In this document: piece after piece, positions 32,976 through 44,571 of the stretch
Numbering within the stretch: position 1 is the stretch's first letter
Layout: each line of letters starts with the position of its first letter
From: Oegoconia quadripuncta
Taxonomy: Eukaryota; Arthropoda; Insecta; Lepidoptera; Autostichidae
Direction: 5' to 3'
DNA length: 64,000 bases
Assembly (NCBI GenBank): GCA_949316235.1
Contig: OX438742.1
Location: 37,454,853-37,518,852, forward strand
Translations under genes and position numbers: made by a program
The notes under the pieces: model-generated
What the model was told of the DNA's origin: nothing
Databases searched by the model: none
The model's input: the letters and a program-made list of their open reading frames with translations, nothing else

Positions 32976-35900
32976 CTACGTTAGAACATGCGGTGGCAGC
33001 TGCGGTCGACCTTCGAGTTTGCTGTAGTCCAGGTGGAATTCTTTCGGCACCTGAAACCAACATAATAAGAACAAGAATCGTTTATTTGACCCATTTAGCG
33101 ACACACATATTATTATACATGGTATAACGGTGAATAGCAAATTGACATAATGGAATTGGGACCGAGACAAAAGTAGGTACACAAAACAGTTTCATATAAT
33201 AGGATGAGTGAGTACTCCTATCTCATAGCACAGTTTACAAAAATAAAAGTAAAAAATAGGCACCTAGGTACCTAAGTAAAGTTTCACTAATACAATCACA
33301 CCTCTAACCCTTGGTGAACAACCTTACCGACTCATAGTCACACCAAGTTATCACACCAGTGTTACAAACAGGATTCTTTTTCTTGTTAGTCACACTACTA
33401 ATTTTTCCACACCATTTATACTATAATTGCTAGTGCTGTACCTGTTGAAAATTTAGGTTTAACAGGAACAAACTAATATATAATAATGTCAACTTAACAC
33501 GAAGGGTATGGCGGAAGCGAGCCGGGCGAGCAGAGCGAGCCTAACCTATCCATGTCGGGGTGCCAAAAACTCCCGTGCTCGCTTCGCTCGCACTCGTCCG
33601 GCTCGCTTGCGCCAGTTAAATATAGATGACATCCCAGATGACATTCCATTTTACAGGACAGGACAGGCTAGGACAGCAAGAGTTAGGGAATAAATACAAT
33701 AAATGGTGTGGAAAAATTAGTAGTGTGACTAACAAGAAAAAGAATCCTGTTTGTAACACTGGTGTGATAACTTGGTGTGACTATGAATCGGTAACTACAA
33801 AAACAGCTACGCATTGGGCTCTCAATCTTCCTTCAATCAAATGTATGTGTTCTATTATGCTAGTAGAAGTACCGACTTATTGGATATCACCATCGATTTA
33901 TATCTGTACTCTCGTCGGCCTAACATTTTTTTTTTTATATGAGACATATCATCTATGTTAAATGTTCTTTGTATTTTATTTTTGTGAGCAATAAATTTAA
34001 TAATAATATATGCATTGCAACGCCAACATCTTTCACACGTTTGCACTCGTTTGTATGCAGACACGGCCATCAGCGTCTATGTTACAACATGGGATGACAA
34101 CGAGGTGTTTTTTTAATTTGCCTTTTTGGATTTGGATGAGGAGAAATATATTAAAGTGACAAATAATTATCGAAATCCGCTCTAATCCTTCATTTTATAA
34201 ACGTGACACAATTCAGGCTACATTACTAAGATCTATATGATATTTAAAAATAACCCAGTTCAATGACGTGACAATTCACGTCTAAGGGAATATAGGGGCT
34301 TGGGGGATTATCGGCGGAGAATTGAGGAATAAACTGTTATCCTTGTCATGCCGTACAAGGTATCCGATCATATGGAACTCTCGTGACACAATTTGCATCG
34401 CTTTTCATGGGAGGATTTGCATTATTCGCCGGATTGACACTAACAGATTTTAAAGCTTAAGAACAACCATGGAAAAACACGCAACCAATAGAATTAGTAA
34501 GCTGAATTGGGAAAAACTAGGCCACATTCTATCGCAGAACCAATGGCCGTTAAGGTACGGACTACTGGACTGTATAGCGTACAGGAAAGTGCAATATTGG
34601 TCATCCTTGCTAGAACGCCAGACGACTGAAAAAGGCCGCCAGAAGTAGTGGGATGCGGCAAGTTAAGATCGGATGTGGTGGCGTACTTTGGGAAAGTGTA
34701 TCATTATCTGAGAAGCAATAGTCCTGCATCTCGGACGGGCTGGCGGCGGCTGGACGGTCGAATTTGGCAGATGACGATACAGTCAAAGTCCATTGAAGTT
34801 AGACAATAAGGATGCAGGCCTTTGGATGTGTGAGGAAGTATTTTGCATCATCATCTCAGCATGTAAACATCCCAGGGATATAGGCCTTCCCTCGTATAAT
34901 AATGGAGTATGGGCCATAGTACACCACGGTGACCCAATGCGCAAAGGGAAACTACGAGTAAATTGTTGGGTACAAATGTTGCCAATTTCTTAGACAACTC
35001 GCGTTCTATGCATGAGAGAACTACCCACATAATTTGTGCTAAATCTGAGAGCCACAGATATATGAAATGAGCTACAAAATTATAATTAATACTTATGCCG
35101 TACACACCTTGCGCCAGTTGTGCGCGTCAAAGAAGTAGTAGGTTCCTCTTTCGTATGTGGATGTTTTCTCCACGGTGGGCATTCCGGGCGCTTGAGAGAT
35201 CCACACTTTTTCCTCCATGTGATATCGCCATTCGCGGTTATATCTGTAACCAATCAGTAACCCCTTTAATTCTTTAACATGACTTGATAAAAGGAATCAC
35301 CGTTACAGTGAAGAAGGTCTTTCCTTGAATTTAATGTAATTTGTAATATTTATGTGATGACAACCATCGGATAGTCCAGATTAAAGATATTTCTGGACTG
35401 TCCGGAAGGTTGACGGCAAAATTGCAATGCGCAATTAGCGCCTTCACAGTAGGCTATATTAGACTCATACGCCGCCAGTGTAACTGATATTTATAAATTA
35501 TTTGCTAACGCAGCTGTCAAATTCCTCTCACCTTTAATGACACTCGCAGGAAGAAACCGTCGGTTCTCCTTTTGACGGAAATCACACATGCAGCCATGCT
35601 CTTAGGGCCGTATTAATAAATTGATCTCTAAATTGAAATCGCGTCTCAGTCTCAATACTATTTTTTTTGATACTGTTTTAATAATGGAACAGATTATCAA
35701 GCGTCAACTTATGGTCATCTCAATCTTGAGAACGGTTTATTAATACGGGCCTTAGATATCCTATAAAGAATAGGACTAACTTGTCTAAAAAGCGGGATGT
35801 CATGAGCATAACAACAATACTGCAGCAGTTTTATAAAAGCTCCAAAAAAAAAATGCGGTTACCAACCTATCTGCCTAACGTAACGATCCGGAAAAATCCT

Positions 35901-38900
35901 CCCATAAAGCTGTCAAATCGCGCTGTGAGAGGCTTACGGAGCCAGTAGCGGAGTGTTGATGTGACACGCGTTATGTAATGTTTTTAATATGTTTCCAATA
36001 CATGAATCGGTATTGGGAGCTACTCACAATTCAGCTGCCGCAGCGATTTGCAACACGTCGCCTACGTAGCAGTAAAATAGATAGAATAATAAATCTTCTT
36101 TATATCGACTTAGTCGAAGCGGCGCCAGCTTTTCTCTAATGGATCCATTAATCAGATACTCGGGTGGGACGTGGTAGTCCATGTCTTGTGGTCTGCAAAA
36201 TAAATATTACAGAATGATCGCTTTCGGATCTGATACGGCTGCCCACACACCTCATGCTACACCGGAATAAGCAGAGCTCTCTTAGTTCAGAAACATTAAC
36301 AGGAAATCGAAAAACCCGATCTTAAGCCCAATAGTGAGGCCAAGAAGCAAAGGTAAAGAATATTTTTGTAATGACGAATTTTTAGTAAAAGATTTACTTA
36401 CCGGCAGGGCGTATCGGCCCATGGTCCGGCGAAGGTGAGATATAGGTTATCGGGCGAGTTTAGGTTCAACCCGAGCGCAGTGAGATCTTGCCCCAACGCC
36501 AATGATACCAGGCTGGGGTCGGTCTCCGCTGCGCGAATGAATGTCAAGAGTCCCACAATTCCATATTGGTTAGGTATCATCGTCTCCGGGATGTTCGTTA
36601 CTTTGCCTAAAAATTAATATTTTGCGCGTTAGTAACACTATCAGCCGTCGTACCACGTGAAAATGTTTGCGTTTGATCGATAGATGTATCGAGTGACCAT
36701 AATTTACTTATAGGGCGCTTGCGTGTTACCAGATTTAGCGATCCAACGCAACCGATCTAAACGGTAAATTTTTAGTGATCAAACGCAAAAATTGTCACGT
36801 GCTACGGCTGCTGAGCAGTCACATTGCAGTACCGAAATTATTTGTTAATTTTGATAATTTTATTTAACCCATCTCACTTCACGACATGAGCAATGACGAT
36901 GTGGTTGTGGATTAAGAACTTTTGCGAGCACAAGTTGAGGGGACGAATGAGGGTGTGACGATGAGGATGAAAATTTCCTTTTTGTGCATAATAGGTTAGC
37001 GCTTGACAAACACACCTTAGAACACGCTTATCCACTACTATATCTTGTAACAAATCAAATGAGGACGCCATCGTTTCCGCTATGTGTAATAAATGTGACA
37101 AGGGAGATTTATTAGAAACTTGATGCAATAATTATTTTCTCTAAAATTTCTCATTTTAGAAAGAGGAAAAGTTATTCAAGAAAATCTAAGTTTCGCATCA
37201 AGACAAGAGATCTTCTTTAATTACACAGACGATAAACACAAAACAGAACATGTTTGCCATTTAAATGTAGATAGGTGGATTGAAAAAGATCTCCATCTGA
37301 GATGTTTTGTAGACATTACAAGGGTGGTTTCCAGTCCAAATGACTGAATTGACCCTTGTCAATCCAACGCCCTTGCGTTATTTGACCACAACAAATACGC
37401 ACCATACAATTTTGTATGACATCCATTGTCTGGGGACTTTAGGGACAAAAAATTTGCATCAAAATTGCTAAATCACTTAGAAAAGTAAGTTCATCGTCAA
37501 ACGTGGGCGTATAGGCCATGCGAAGTATCTCCAGGTGTAACAATTATCACCAAAATTTATTAGCAGCCGAGCAACCCCAATCCTACCCTAGCAGTTAAAA
37601 AATCTACAGTCTGTCCAATTGAGCGATTGCATCACTTTGCATGGAAGGATTTAACCAATCGGCACGCTGGGAAGGCGGTTTGGCGATCGCAGATTTTTAT
37701 GAGAGCGCCGCGCCAAAATAATGCTGCTGTCCATAAACTTACGGCTACGCTCACGATCGTTGTCGCCTTTTACGTCTCACGGGAGAGCACGGGATGAGCC
37801 TATTCTACTGTTGCGCGAAATCAAAAATAAAAAAAGCAAATCGGTACAGCCGTTATGGCGCTACAATGCTACAGACAGACGCACAGATATGGCTTTCAAT
37901 TTATAACACCCCTCTTTTTATTTCGGGGGTTAAAAATAGTACCGTCAGACGATGTTTGTATGCCTTTTCTCGGCTTTTCGGCGCTGTGACTGGCGTAGTC
38001 GGGCGGAGGCGGCGCGGTCACGGGCGGCTGCGTAGGAAGCGCACCACTCGTATTGGATGTGCCGGGCAACGCGGGGAAGTCCTCGGACGACATAGTGAAC
38101 TCCGACTGCTCCGACGTTGGCTGCTTCACCATACCCACTGCGGAAGAAGATAAAATTCCCATTACATTTCATTATAATCACATATATCAATCTAATCTCA
38201 AACTAGGCAAAATCTGTACAATAGATACTACTAGGGTAACGGATAAACATACATCCATTGCTCGATTCGTTTATTATACAACCGTTGATTTCCAAAGACA
38301 GGGTCGGTGACCAATCTCAATGCTTGTGCTTTTTACAAAATCTAACTTTAGTGATAATGAGCAAGCATCACATTTGACCTCGACGCAGATCTCTTGCACT
38401 ATCGACCCCAAATGGGGCGGTCACAGGTATCTCAGATTTTGTGAGAACTAAGAATTAGTGCCTCACAAGAAGCAAATTCTTTGGTCTGTCATATCTTTTT
38501 CAATGGAATAGCACTTGCATAATGACAGAAATAGAAGGGCGGTATCCTTCTTCTTTTCAAATCGAGGCAATTTTCACATTTTATTGGACCAAAAGTATAA
38601 CACCGCTATTTATAAATATATTGTGTGTTGCATCTGTGACCCTTTTGGTGTTGCGGGTGTCCATGGGCGGCGGTGATTGCTTTCCATCAGGTGACCCGCA
38701 TGCTCGTTTGCCGCCCTCTCATATAAAAAAAAAATAAATAAATATTGTATAGATATAGGAGAACTATGTTTAAACGTTCTCATTTTTTGATATTCGTGAA
38801 ATACTTAAAAAGTAATTACATTTAAAAAAAACAAAACATGCAACTAATTCGTCATATCTACAGTACAACATTATAAAACGTAATGGCAACAGTAAAGATT

Positions 38901-41900
38901 TAAAAAAAAAACGGGATGGAATAAAGCAGTTTTCTTTCAAAACTTTTTGTTTGGAAACTCATTGGTACACAAGTCCTCTTAATTGAGATAGTATCTCAAC
39001 AAGATATATATCGTAAGAGTCTACTTCACATCGCAATTGGACGGTGTACCCTGAATCGTCATTTCTCCCTATCCTGAAGAGCTTTAGTAGCGATGTTTGC
39101 TACATATTTTATGAGAGCTATTCTTGACTATCATGTACCTATTCCATTTTGAAATGAAATTATTCTGATTATAATTTTATACCATTATAGTAGTCTCACC
39201 GTAAGGTTTAGTGCCTGGAGGTGGCGGCGCGGCGGCCGGGGCCTGGTCGCCGGCCCCGCGCGCCGTCAGCGATGGGAACTCGCTCAGGTCCAACAGCGGA
39301 GGCGTCGATGTGTCGCCACCCTCGCCAAACACCGAATGATAGTTGCTTCCCGCGTTGAACCGAGACAGGTTGCCCATACTCGACTGATGATTGAACCACT
39401 GTTTTATTATTGTCCTCATTGCTCAGCTGAACCAAGTGCAGTAACAAGTCGAAGGGTGTTCGACTTGCGTACACTTAGCATTAATATTTTGACAATAAAA
39501 AAAAAACGGAAAAAAATTATAAAATGAGCATCATAGAACTTAGAGGTCGACAGAATCTTAAGAAACAACTCCATTCAACCATAGAGGTGAACTTGAGAGA
39601 GAACAACGGATGTAAAAAGGGAGTATTTCTTTAGTTTTCAGTTTACCTTTATAATGCTGCATAAATGAATTGTCGTTATCAAATTATGTAGTTGGCAAAA
39701 CTAACCACCAAACTCATCATTTACAATAGCAGATAAGTTAGAATCAAACTTTAACAGTATGTGACAAATAGGGACTAGGAGCATCCTTTTCATTCGTAAT
39801 GGATAAAAAAAACATAACTAAGACCAAGAAATTAAAAAATAAAGAGAAATTTGTCGTCAGAATGTCCCCAAGTACGTAGGATAAATAATACATGTTTTGT
39901 TACAAGATAGTTCATGACTCCTGACAGTGACAATCATTTTGCTTCACAGGTGTCAACTCAGTCAATATTAAGACAGTGTCTGATTTTTTTTACTACTTTG
40001 ACAATCAGAACTCTGTGTACTTTCAAAGAGTATATATTTTTAAATAATAAATCCTTATTCAAATAATTGTAAATGAAATAAGCAACCCCGAAATGTAGTT
40101 TTTCTATTGATCGATATTTCGTAACATTAACTATTTGACTGCACCACACAGCAGCTAAGACAAAAGAAAATACATTAATGATCAACATATTACTACATTC
40201 AGAGGTGGTAACAAAAAACATTGAGAACGTAACAAAAGAAAACCGAAAAATAAAGAGTTTACACATAAAACAATACCTGCAACCTTCCAGCTCGCTGTAC
40301 TTGAGAAAGGTATTTGATAAGTTGTTTTTGAATTAAATTAAACATAATAATTATGCAGTCTCTCTTAACTATGTTGATATAATTGCGCAAATAAATTGAC
40401 GGTTGACGATGCGATGTATATGTAGCTGTAGGACATTTCCCTCGCCGACTCTTTTGGCCGTTGGACGTGTGTATTTTTCTCTACTTCTTATGTAGACAAT
40501 ATACAATTAATAAGTTATAATAGTATAAATCAGCTTGAAATACCCTCTGTACTTTTTAAAGGAAACTTTTGCCTTTTGTCTTCTAACATTTATCTGGCTA
40601 TTATTGGTGTGGGAAAGTTAGATGCAATCAGCGCGTATTTTAAAATAGTACTTATGAAGTAGAGGTAAGTTGAGACCCAGGCACAGATTGTTTAATGGCA
40701 CTAAGATATCGTCGGCACCAATGCTTCATGTTCTAAGACGAGTTTGTGGCGACTTGTTGACGTATAACTTCTGTGAATCTTGTTCAAAATACAGACTATC
40801 CATCTATTGGAGTACTGCAGATGTAGATAAATCGCCCAACAGCTGACAATCCATGAAATAATAGAAGTTAAACCAGCTTTTCACTAATAATATTTTTTTT
40901 CCGTTATGCTAATATTTCATTTTCTTTCATGTTTTACTAACAAATTACTTGTTTTACTAACAAATTACTATAATATCTGTTCAACCTAACTGCTTTCACA
41001 TGGGAAATCGTAAGATTGAAACTCGAACACACAAGAGTTCAGTTTTTACACTATTTAAAAGAACCATTTAAAACCACAACTCTTTTACTCTGTCCAGTGC
41101 AAAAACATTAGAAATTAGTCCAGCTTGAGTCGGGACAGCTTCAGTCATTTCACATAGTTACTAGGCGTGACCCGGAACGATTAACTTCTTCTCTTCGTGT
41201 CGATGGCGGATATTAGTAAAGATGTAAAATTTTTGAAGCCCACCAATTAGCCAAGTGAATTAACTAACGCAAAGACAGGACCCACGGTGAAAGCAAGCGC
41301 TAACGATATTAGAGTAGTTGTTTTGTGGATCAAAGCCAGTGCCCATCATGGGATCATGCTCTTGGACAATCATCCACGTATAAAAATCATATATTTATAC
41401 CTCTACAGTTTCCTTAATATAATTGGTTACACAAGATAAAATATGTTTTCTATTTCCGATACAGAACAAGCACATTCAATACGTAAATACTGTATTTTAC
41501 ACCCTACATGTGAATAGTAATCGCCTCTCGATGCAAATTATCTTCTTTCTTCAACACTTCTACAACCTGCTTGTAAATAACGTAAATTTTACACTATGAG
41601 AACACAACAACAACAACAGTATAAAAAGTCACAATAGAGGTCAGTGAAATAAGTTCAAAGCAAGAGGAATTTGAATTATTTTACTGTCACTATTATGGTA
41701 TCAATGTTTTACTATGTAATTATAAGGTAAAAAAAACATAATAAAAAGTAAAGATGACCTGATTCGATAGCATGTATACAACATACTTCAATATTTATCG
41801 ATCTGTGTAACTAAATAAAGAATATTTCATTCCAGAATCGAATAGTTGATATTAAGGCTGTGGTAATATTCCGTGCTGAGTATTAATTCGACAACCAATT

Positions 41901-44571
41901 TTTAACGATGTGATCGATTGACGCATTTGTTAACGTCAATAACGGATTATTAACTTCCGTTTAAATTTTCTTTCATTAATCAAGACCTTTAACGAACGCA
42001 AGCAAAATCAGCACTATCAGACATAAGCATCGTCCAAATTATCCACCAGTCGCATGATCATACGATAAAATCATATCGATTTCGTCACACGAATGTGTGA
42101 TCAAATATACTAGTCGTTGTTGAGTGCCCTAACTAATTTTTGTATGATCGCGTGAGCTTCAATTAGGGCAATTCCACGCGAGTTCGTATGTGAAGTGATC
42201 ATCATAATAATATGATCGTACGACCGCTTGCAAATTAGCACGTAATAGTTGTCACTCGTTCCTTACTGGTACCTATCAGTGGCGAAGGGTGAATATCTGC
42301 AGAGAAGTCGCACTTACACCCTCAAACAACGAAACAATAATAAACAATAAAATCGGTCAAACGCAAGCACCCTTTGATGAACTATTGAAACAAAAAGACT
42401 GAACCAATACTTCCATTTTCTTTCTGTAACTGAACGAATTTTATTTAAGTCATTACACTCACGCAACTACTATAATCACTCATCTCGCTTACTCCGCCGG
42501 CTTATTTACACAATAATTCGCGTGTGCTAAAAAGAAACCGAACGTGTTAGATTTATTATGGGATTTTTTTTATGCACAACGGGTTAGCACTTCTGATGTT
42601 AAGTGAAGATGAGGGCGAAGGTGGAAGCGTATTGACCCGGAAACCCAAATATTTGGGGAACTGGCTATCTTATCTCTGACAACCGGAACACAACAAAATC
42701 ATTAACATTGCTGTTTGGCGGCAGATTTAGATAAGATGATGGATTGAAAGAGATAGGTGCTTAATATGGAATTTTGTTGAATTGGGGAAGGAATTCGACA
42801 AATACCGGCTTCTTGTCGGTAATTAATATTGTTAGGCGTTAACCTCGTTAAAAATCGTGGGATGAATAAAATAACTTCTATTTTAATTAAAAATAGAGTT
42901 GCTCTATAATATTGAGCAATTCCTAAAGGGAAGCCGATAGGCGTTGTGTTATATCGACTCTTCGCCACTGGTACCTACAGAACGGTAAAGTAATGTGTGA
43001 CAAACCTACATTGGTAAGACGTGCAACAACCAGCAGCAACGAAGCTGCGGAGGATTTTATGGACAAATAAACAAGCAGAGTCACAGATCACATTTGAAAA
43101 GCAATGGACAGAAATTGACGATCACATGAGAATATTTTATATTAAACAACTGCCAATCTTCGATCACAGAAAAAATAAACTATTCGGCTTGAAATGTTTT
43201 ATCGTGCGCAAAACCTCATACCTATCACTTTGCCACATAAGAACCAGCTTGCTAGTCAGGGAACACAATTCAAAACTTCCAATGCCCAAGATATTTATGT
43301 TGCTAACGCGACGTTCAAAAGTTTGATGGGGCACAAATACGACTTTGCTCCGAGATGGTATTACAAACCCTATCTTCTTGAGATTGTTCTATTGTCCTAT
43401 TGCGTCGAAGCGTGGAAATAATAAAATGTTAAATTCATAGGTTTCCAGAAACTCTGCGGCAACGTAACGGCAAATCACTGCAGGTTCGCTGAAATACCGA
43501 ATTCTTGGCAGTGGAACTCAGGATGAACGACAATAAGAGACACATGTATGAGTAAGGAGGATCTATAAAACAGAGACAAAGGCTATGCTCAGACTTGCTT
43601 TAATGGATATGAGTAGTTTAACGATATGGCTCAAAGAAAGTAATACACTAAAATGGCAGAGGATAGGTCACGATTACGACTACGGAGTCGACTCGGAGGA
43701 GTCTGTGCGTCAGCCTGTGTTGGAAAAGACTTGTTCAACAGTAGACGGATACAGGCTCATTGTGAATATAAATATTTTCCAATATACAATGTTGTTAAGT
43801 AGGTACTGTGTACACAACATATTTTTACACATATTTGCAGAAAACTAATTTGACCTATATGTATAAAGGTAACAAGACAAGATTTAAACATAGATTACCT
43901 GGGTAATGTCATATGCACTGTTATTATCGTTCGGCCAATATGTCTTGAACTATGTACTTCATCCTGCTATTATTTAATGTCTATCCTCTACAGGAGCTAA
44001 AAGATGAATTTTTAGAAGCATTACCCTTGAAAACCAAAACCCGAAGAGAAGATTATAGCCTGATTGCAAAATGAATTCGGGACCTTTGAATGGCAGTCAC
44101 AGTGCAAAGCTGAAGGTCGTCCAAATATATCTATCGTTATTGTAGATAAAAGTTGGCTATATTCCACGTGACTATATTAGTCACCTGAATCATAAACCAA
44201 GGACGTAGTCTCACCATGGAATTAGGATTAGGCGGCTGCGAGAGTGGTGTCGGCATTGGAACTCTGCGGTCGGCGAATGCACGCTGCCCGAATAGGGTGG
44301 CTCGTGATGCCATCGAGGGCGGTGCTCCACCGGGCATTGCCGTGGAGCCCCGACCCGGCGACAGAGCGCCGCCAAACGTCGGCGTCACATGTCCCGTCAC
44401 ATGTCCCGTTACATGTCCCGTCACATGCCCCGTCACATGTCCCGTCACATGTCCCGTCACATGTCCCGGCACATGTCCGGTTACACCTCCGATGAGCCCC
44501 GGGCCGACGCGCCCGCCAACACCGCCGGTCGCTAGGCTTCTAGGCGCTTGCTGGAAATTCAAGTTTGCCAT
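32976..44571 (-). CDS. Rga: CCR4-NOT complex subunit 2 (Not2/Rga), 7 coding exons
   Basis: In coding order the exons are 44571-44215, 39398-39200, 38137-37943, 36606-36402, 36192-36028, 35243-35108 and 33050-32976. Phases agree throughout and give about 443 aa. The N-terminus [12 protein letters not shown] with GHVTPT, the [12 protein letters not shown] and [11 protein letters not shown] blocks (NOT1-anchoring region), YVGMVKQP, and the block from [17 protein letters not shown] to SPDNLY identify CNOT2. The C-terminal NOT-box (about 325-435, [10 protein letters not shown] ... [10 protein letters not shown] ... [13 protein letters not shown]) contacts NOT1/NOT3. The complex shortens mRNA poly(A) tails. 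The ATG at 44571 lies 3 bp inside its exon (GGTATGG context), so upstream untranslated exons, or a few more coding residues, are likely. Odd points: a 12-bp minisatellite in exon 1, and a weak donor (GTACTA) beside a LINE tail after exon 3. Confidence 0.95.
33327..33791. mobile_element. MITE with 92-bp inverted repeats and nested GC-rich palindrome
   Basis: Arms at 33327-33418 and 33700-33791 start CCGACTCATAGTCACACCAA and CCGATTCATAGTCACACCAA respectively, read inward. They are nearly identical and flanked by TA on both sides (33325-33326, 33792-33793). The interior holds a second inverted pair, GC-rich (gaagcgagccgggcgagcag at 33511 against ggctcgcttgcgcc at 33599). It lies in the last Not2 intron. 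A 61-codon frame inside is low-complexity and not credible as a gene. Confidence 0.85.
34849..34945 (-). repeat. SINE family B, 3' part, reverse orientation
   Basis: It contains 'catcatctcagcatgtaaac', 'agggatataggccttccctc' and 'gtatgggccatagt', as in the reverse copy at 2493. It lies in the last Not2 intron. Confidence 0.6.
35605..35751. mobile_element. PIF/Harbinger-like MITE, 147 bp
   Basis: Ends GGGCCGTATTAATAAATTG and CGGTTTATTAATACGGGCC are inverted copies, flanked by TTA at 35602-35604 and 35752-35754. It is a shorter relative of 29978-30304. It lies in Not2 intron 5. Confidence 0.8.
37725..37937 (+). repeat. Non-LTR 3' tail abutting a Not2 splice donor
   Basis: The order 'aagcaaatcggtacagccgt', 'gctacagacagacgcacaga', 'ttataacacccctcttttta' and 'tttcgggggttaaaaa' is a widespread lepidopteran non-LTR 3' end. 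The tail stops about 5 bp from the exon-intron junction of Not2 coding exon 3 (exon edge at 37943, minus strand). Confidence 0.65.
38625..38745 (+). repeat. Lepidopteran non-LTR 3' tail
   Basis: It contains 'gtgtccatgggcggcggtga', 'ttgctttccatcaggtgacc', 'cgcatgctcgtttgcc' and a terminal A-run. This is a very common lepidopteran repeat end. It lies in Not2 intron 2. Confidence 0.7.
39530..42560. other. Not2 intron 1, no gene recognised
   Basis: Mostly AT-rich sequence without coding frames. A patch at about 42049-42231 is rich in imperfect palindromes around TGATCATACGA and GATCGTACGA. The 102-codon minus frame at 39958-40266 is AT-biased and lacks a recognisable domain. Confidence 0.4.
42568..42740 (-). 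repeat. SINE family A, partial, reverse orientation
   Basis: It runs from 'ttttttttatgcacaacggg' through 'cttatctctgacaaccggaa' to 'ggcggcagatttagataaga'. The tRNA head is missing. It lies in Not2 intron 1. Confidence 0.7.
42993..43421 (+). pseudogene. Unrecognised decayed coding-like stretch
   Basis: One frame starts ATGTGTGACAAACC and ends YCVEAWK at 43421 with five in-frame stops, the last 75 codons open ([32 protein letters not shown]). A second frame is open across 43021-43326. I recognise no family. It could be a remnant of a transposon protein or chance; it lies antisense in Not2 intron 1. Confidence 0.2.
44384..44491. repeat. 12-bp minisatellite inside Not2 coding exon 1
   Basis: Eight units of GTCACATGTCCC (variants gttacatgtccc, gtcacatgcccc, ggcacatgtccg) run from 44384 to 44479, plus a degenerate ninth to 44491. 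On the minus strand each unit encodes Thr-Gly-His-Val (one reads Pro-Gly-His-Val), so the frame is kept. Confidence 0.95.

Noticed and set aside
33508..33693. 61-codon Arg/Ala-rich frame
   Set aside because: It falls inside the MITE's GC-rich palindrome and is low in complexity.
39958..40266. 102-codon minus-strand frame
   Set aside because: Phe/Ile/Asn-rich composition typical of AT-rich non-coding DNA; it lies within a Not2 intron.
44384..44491. CRISPR-like regular repeat
   Set aside because: The units are directly adjacent with no spacers, in a coding exon of an insect gene.
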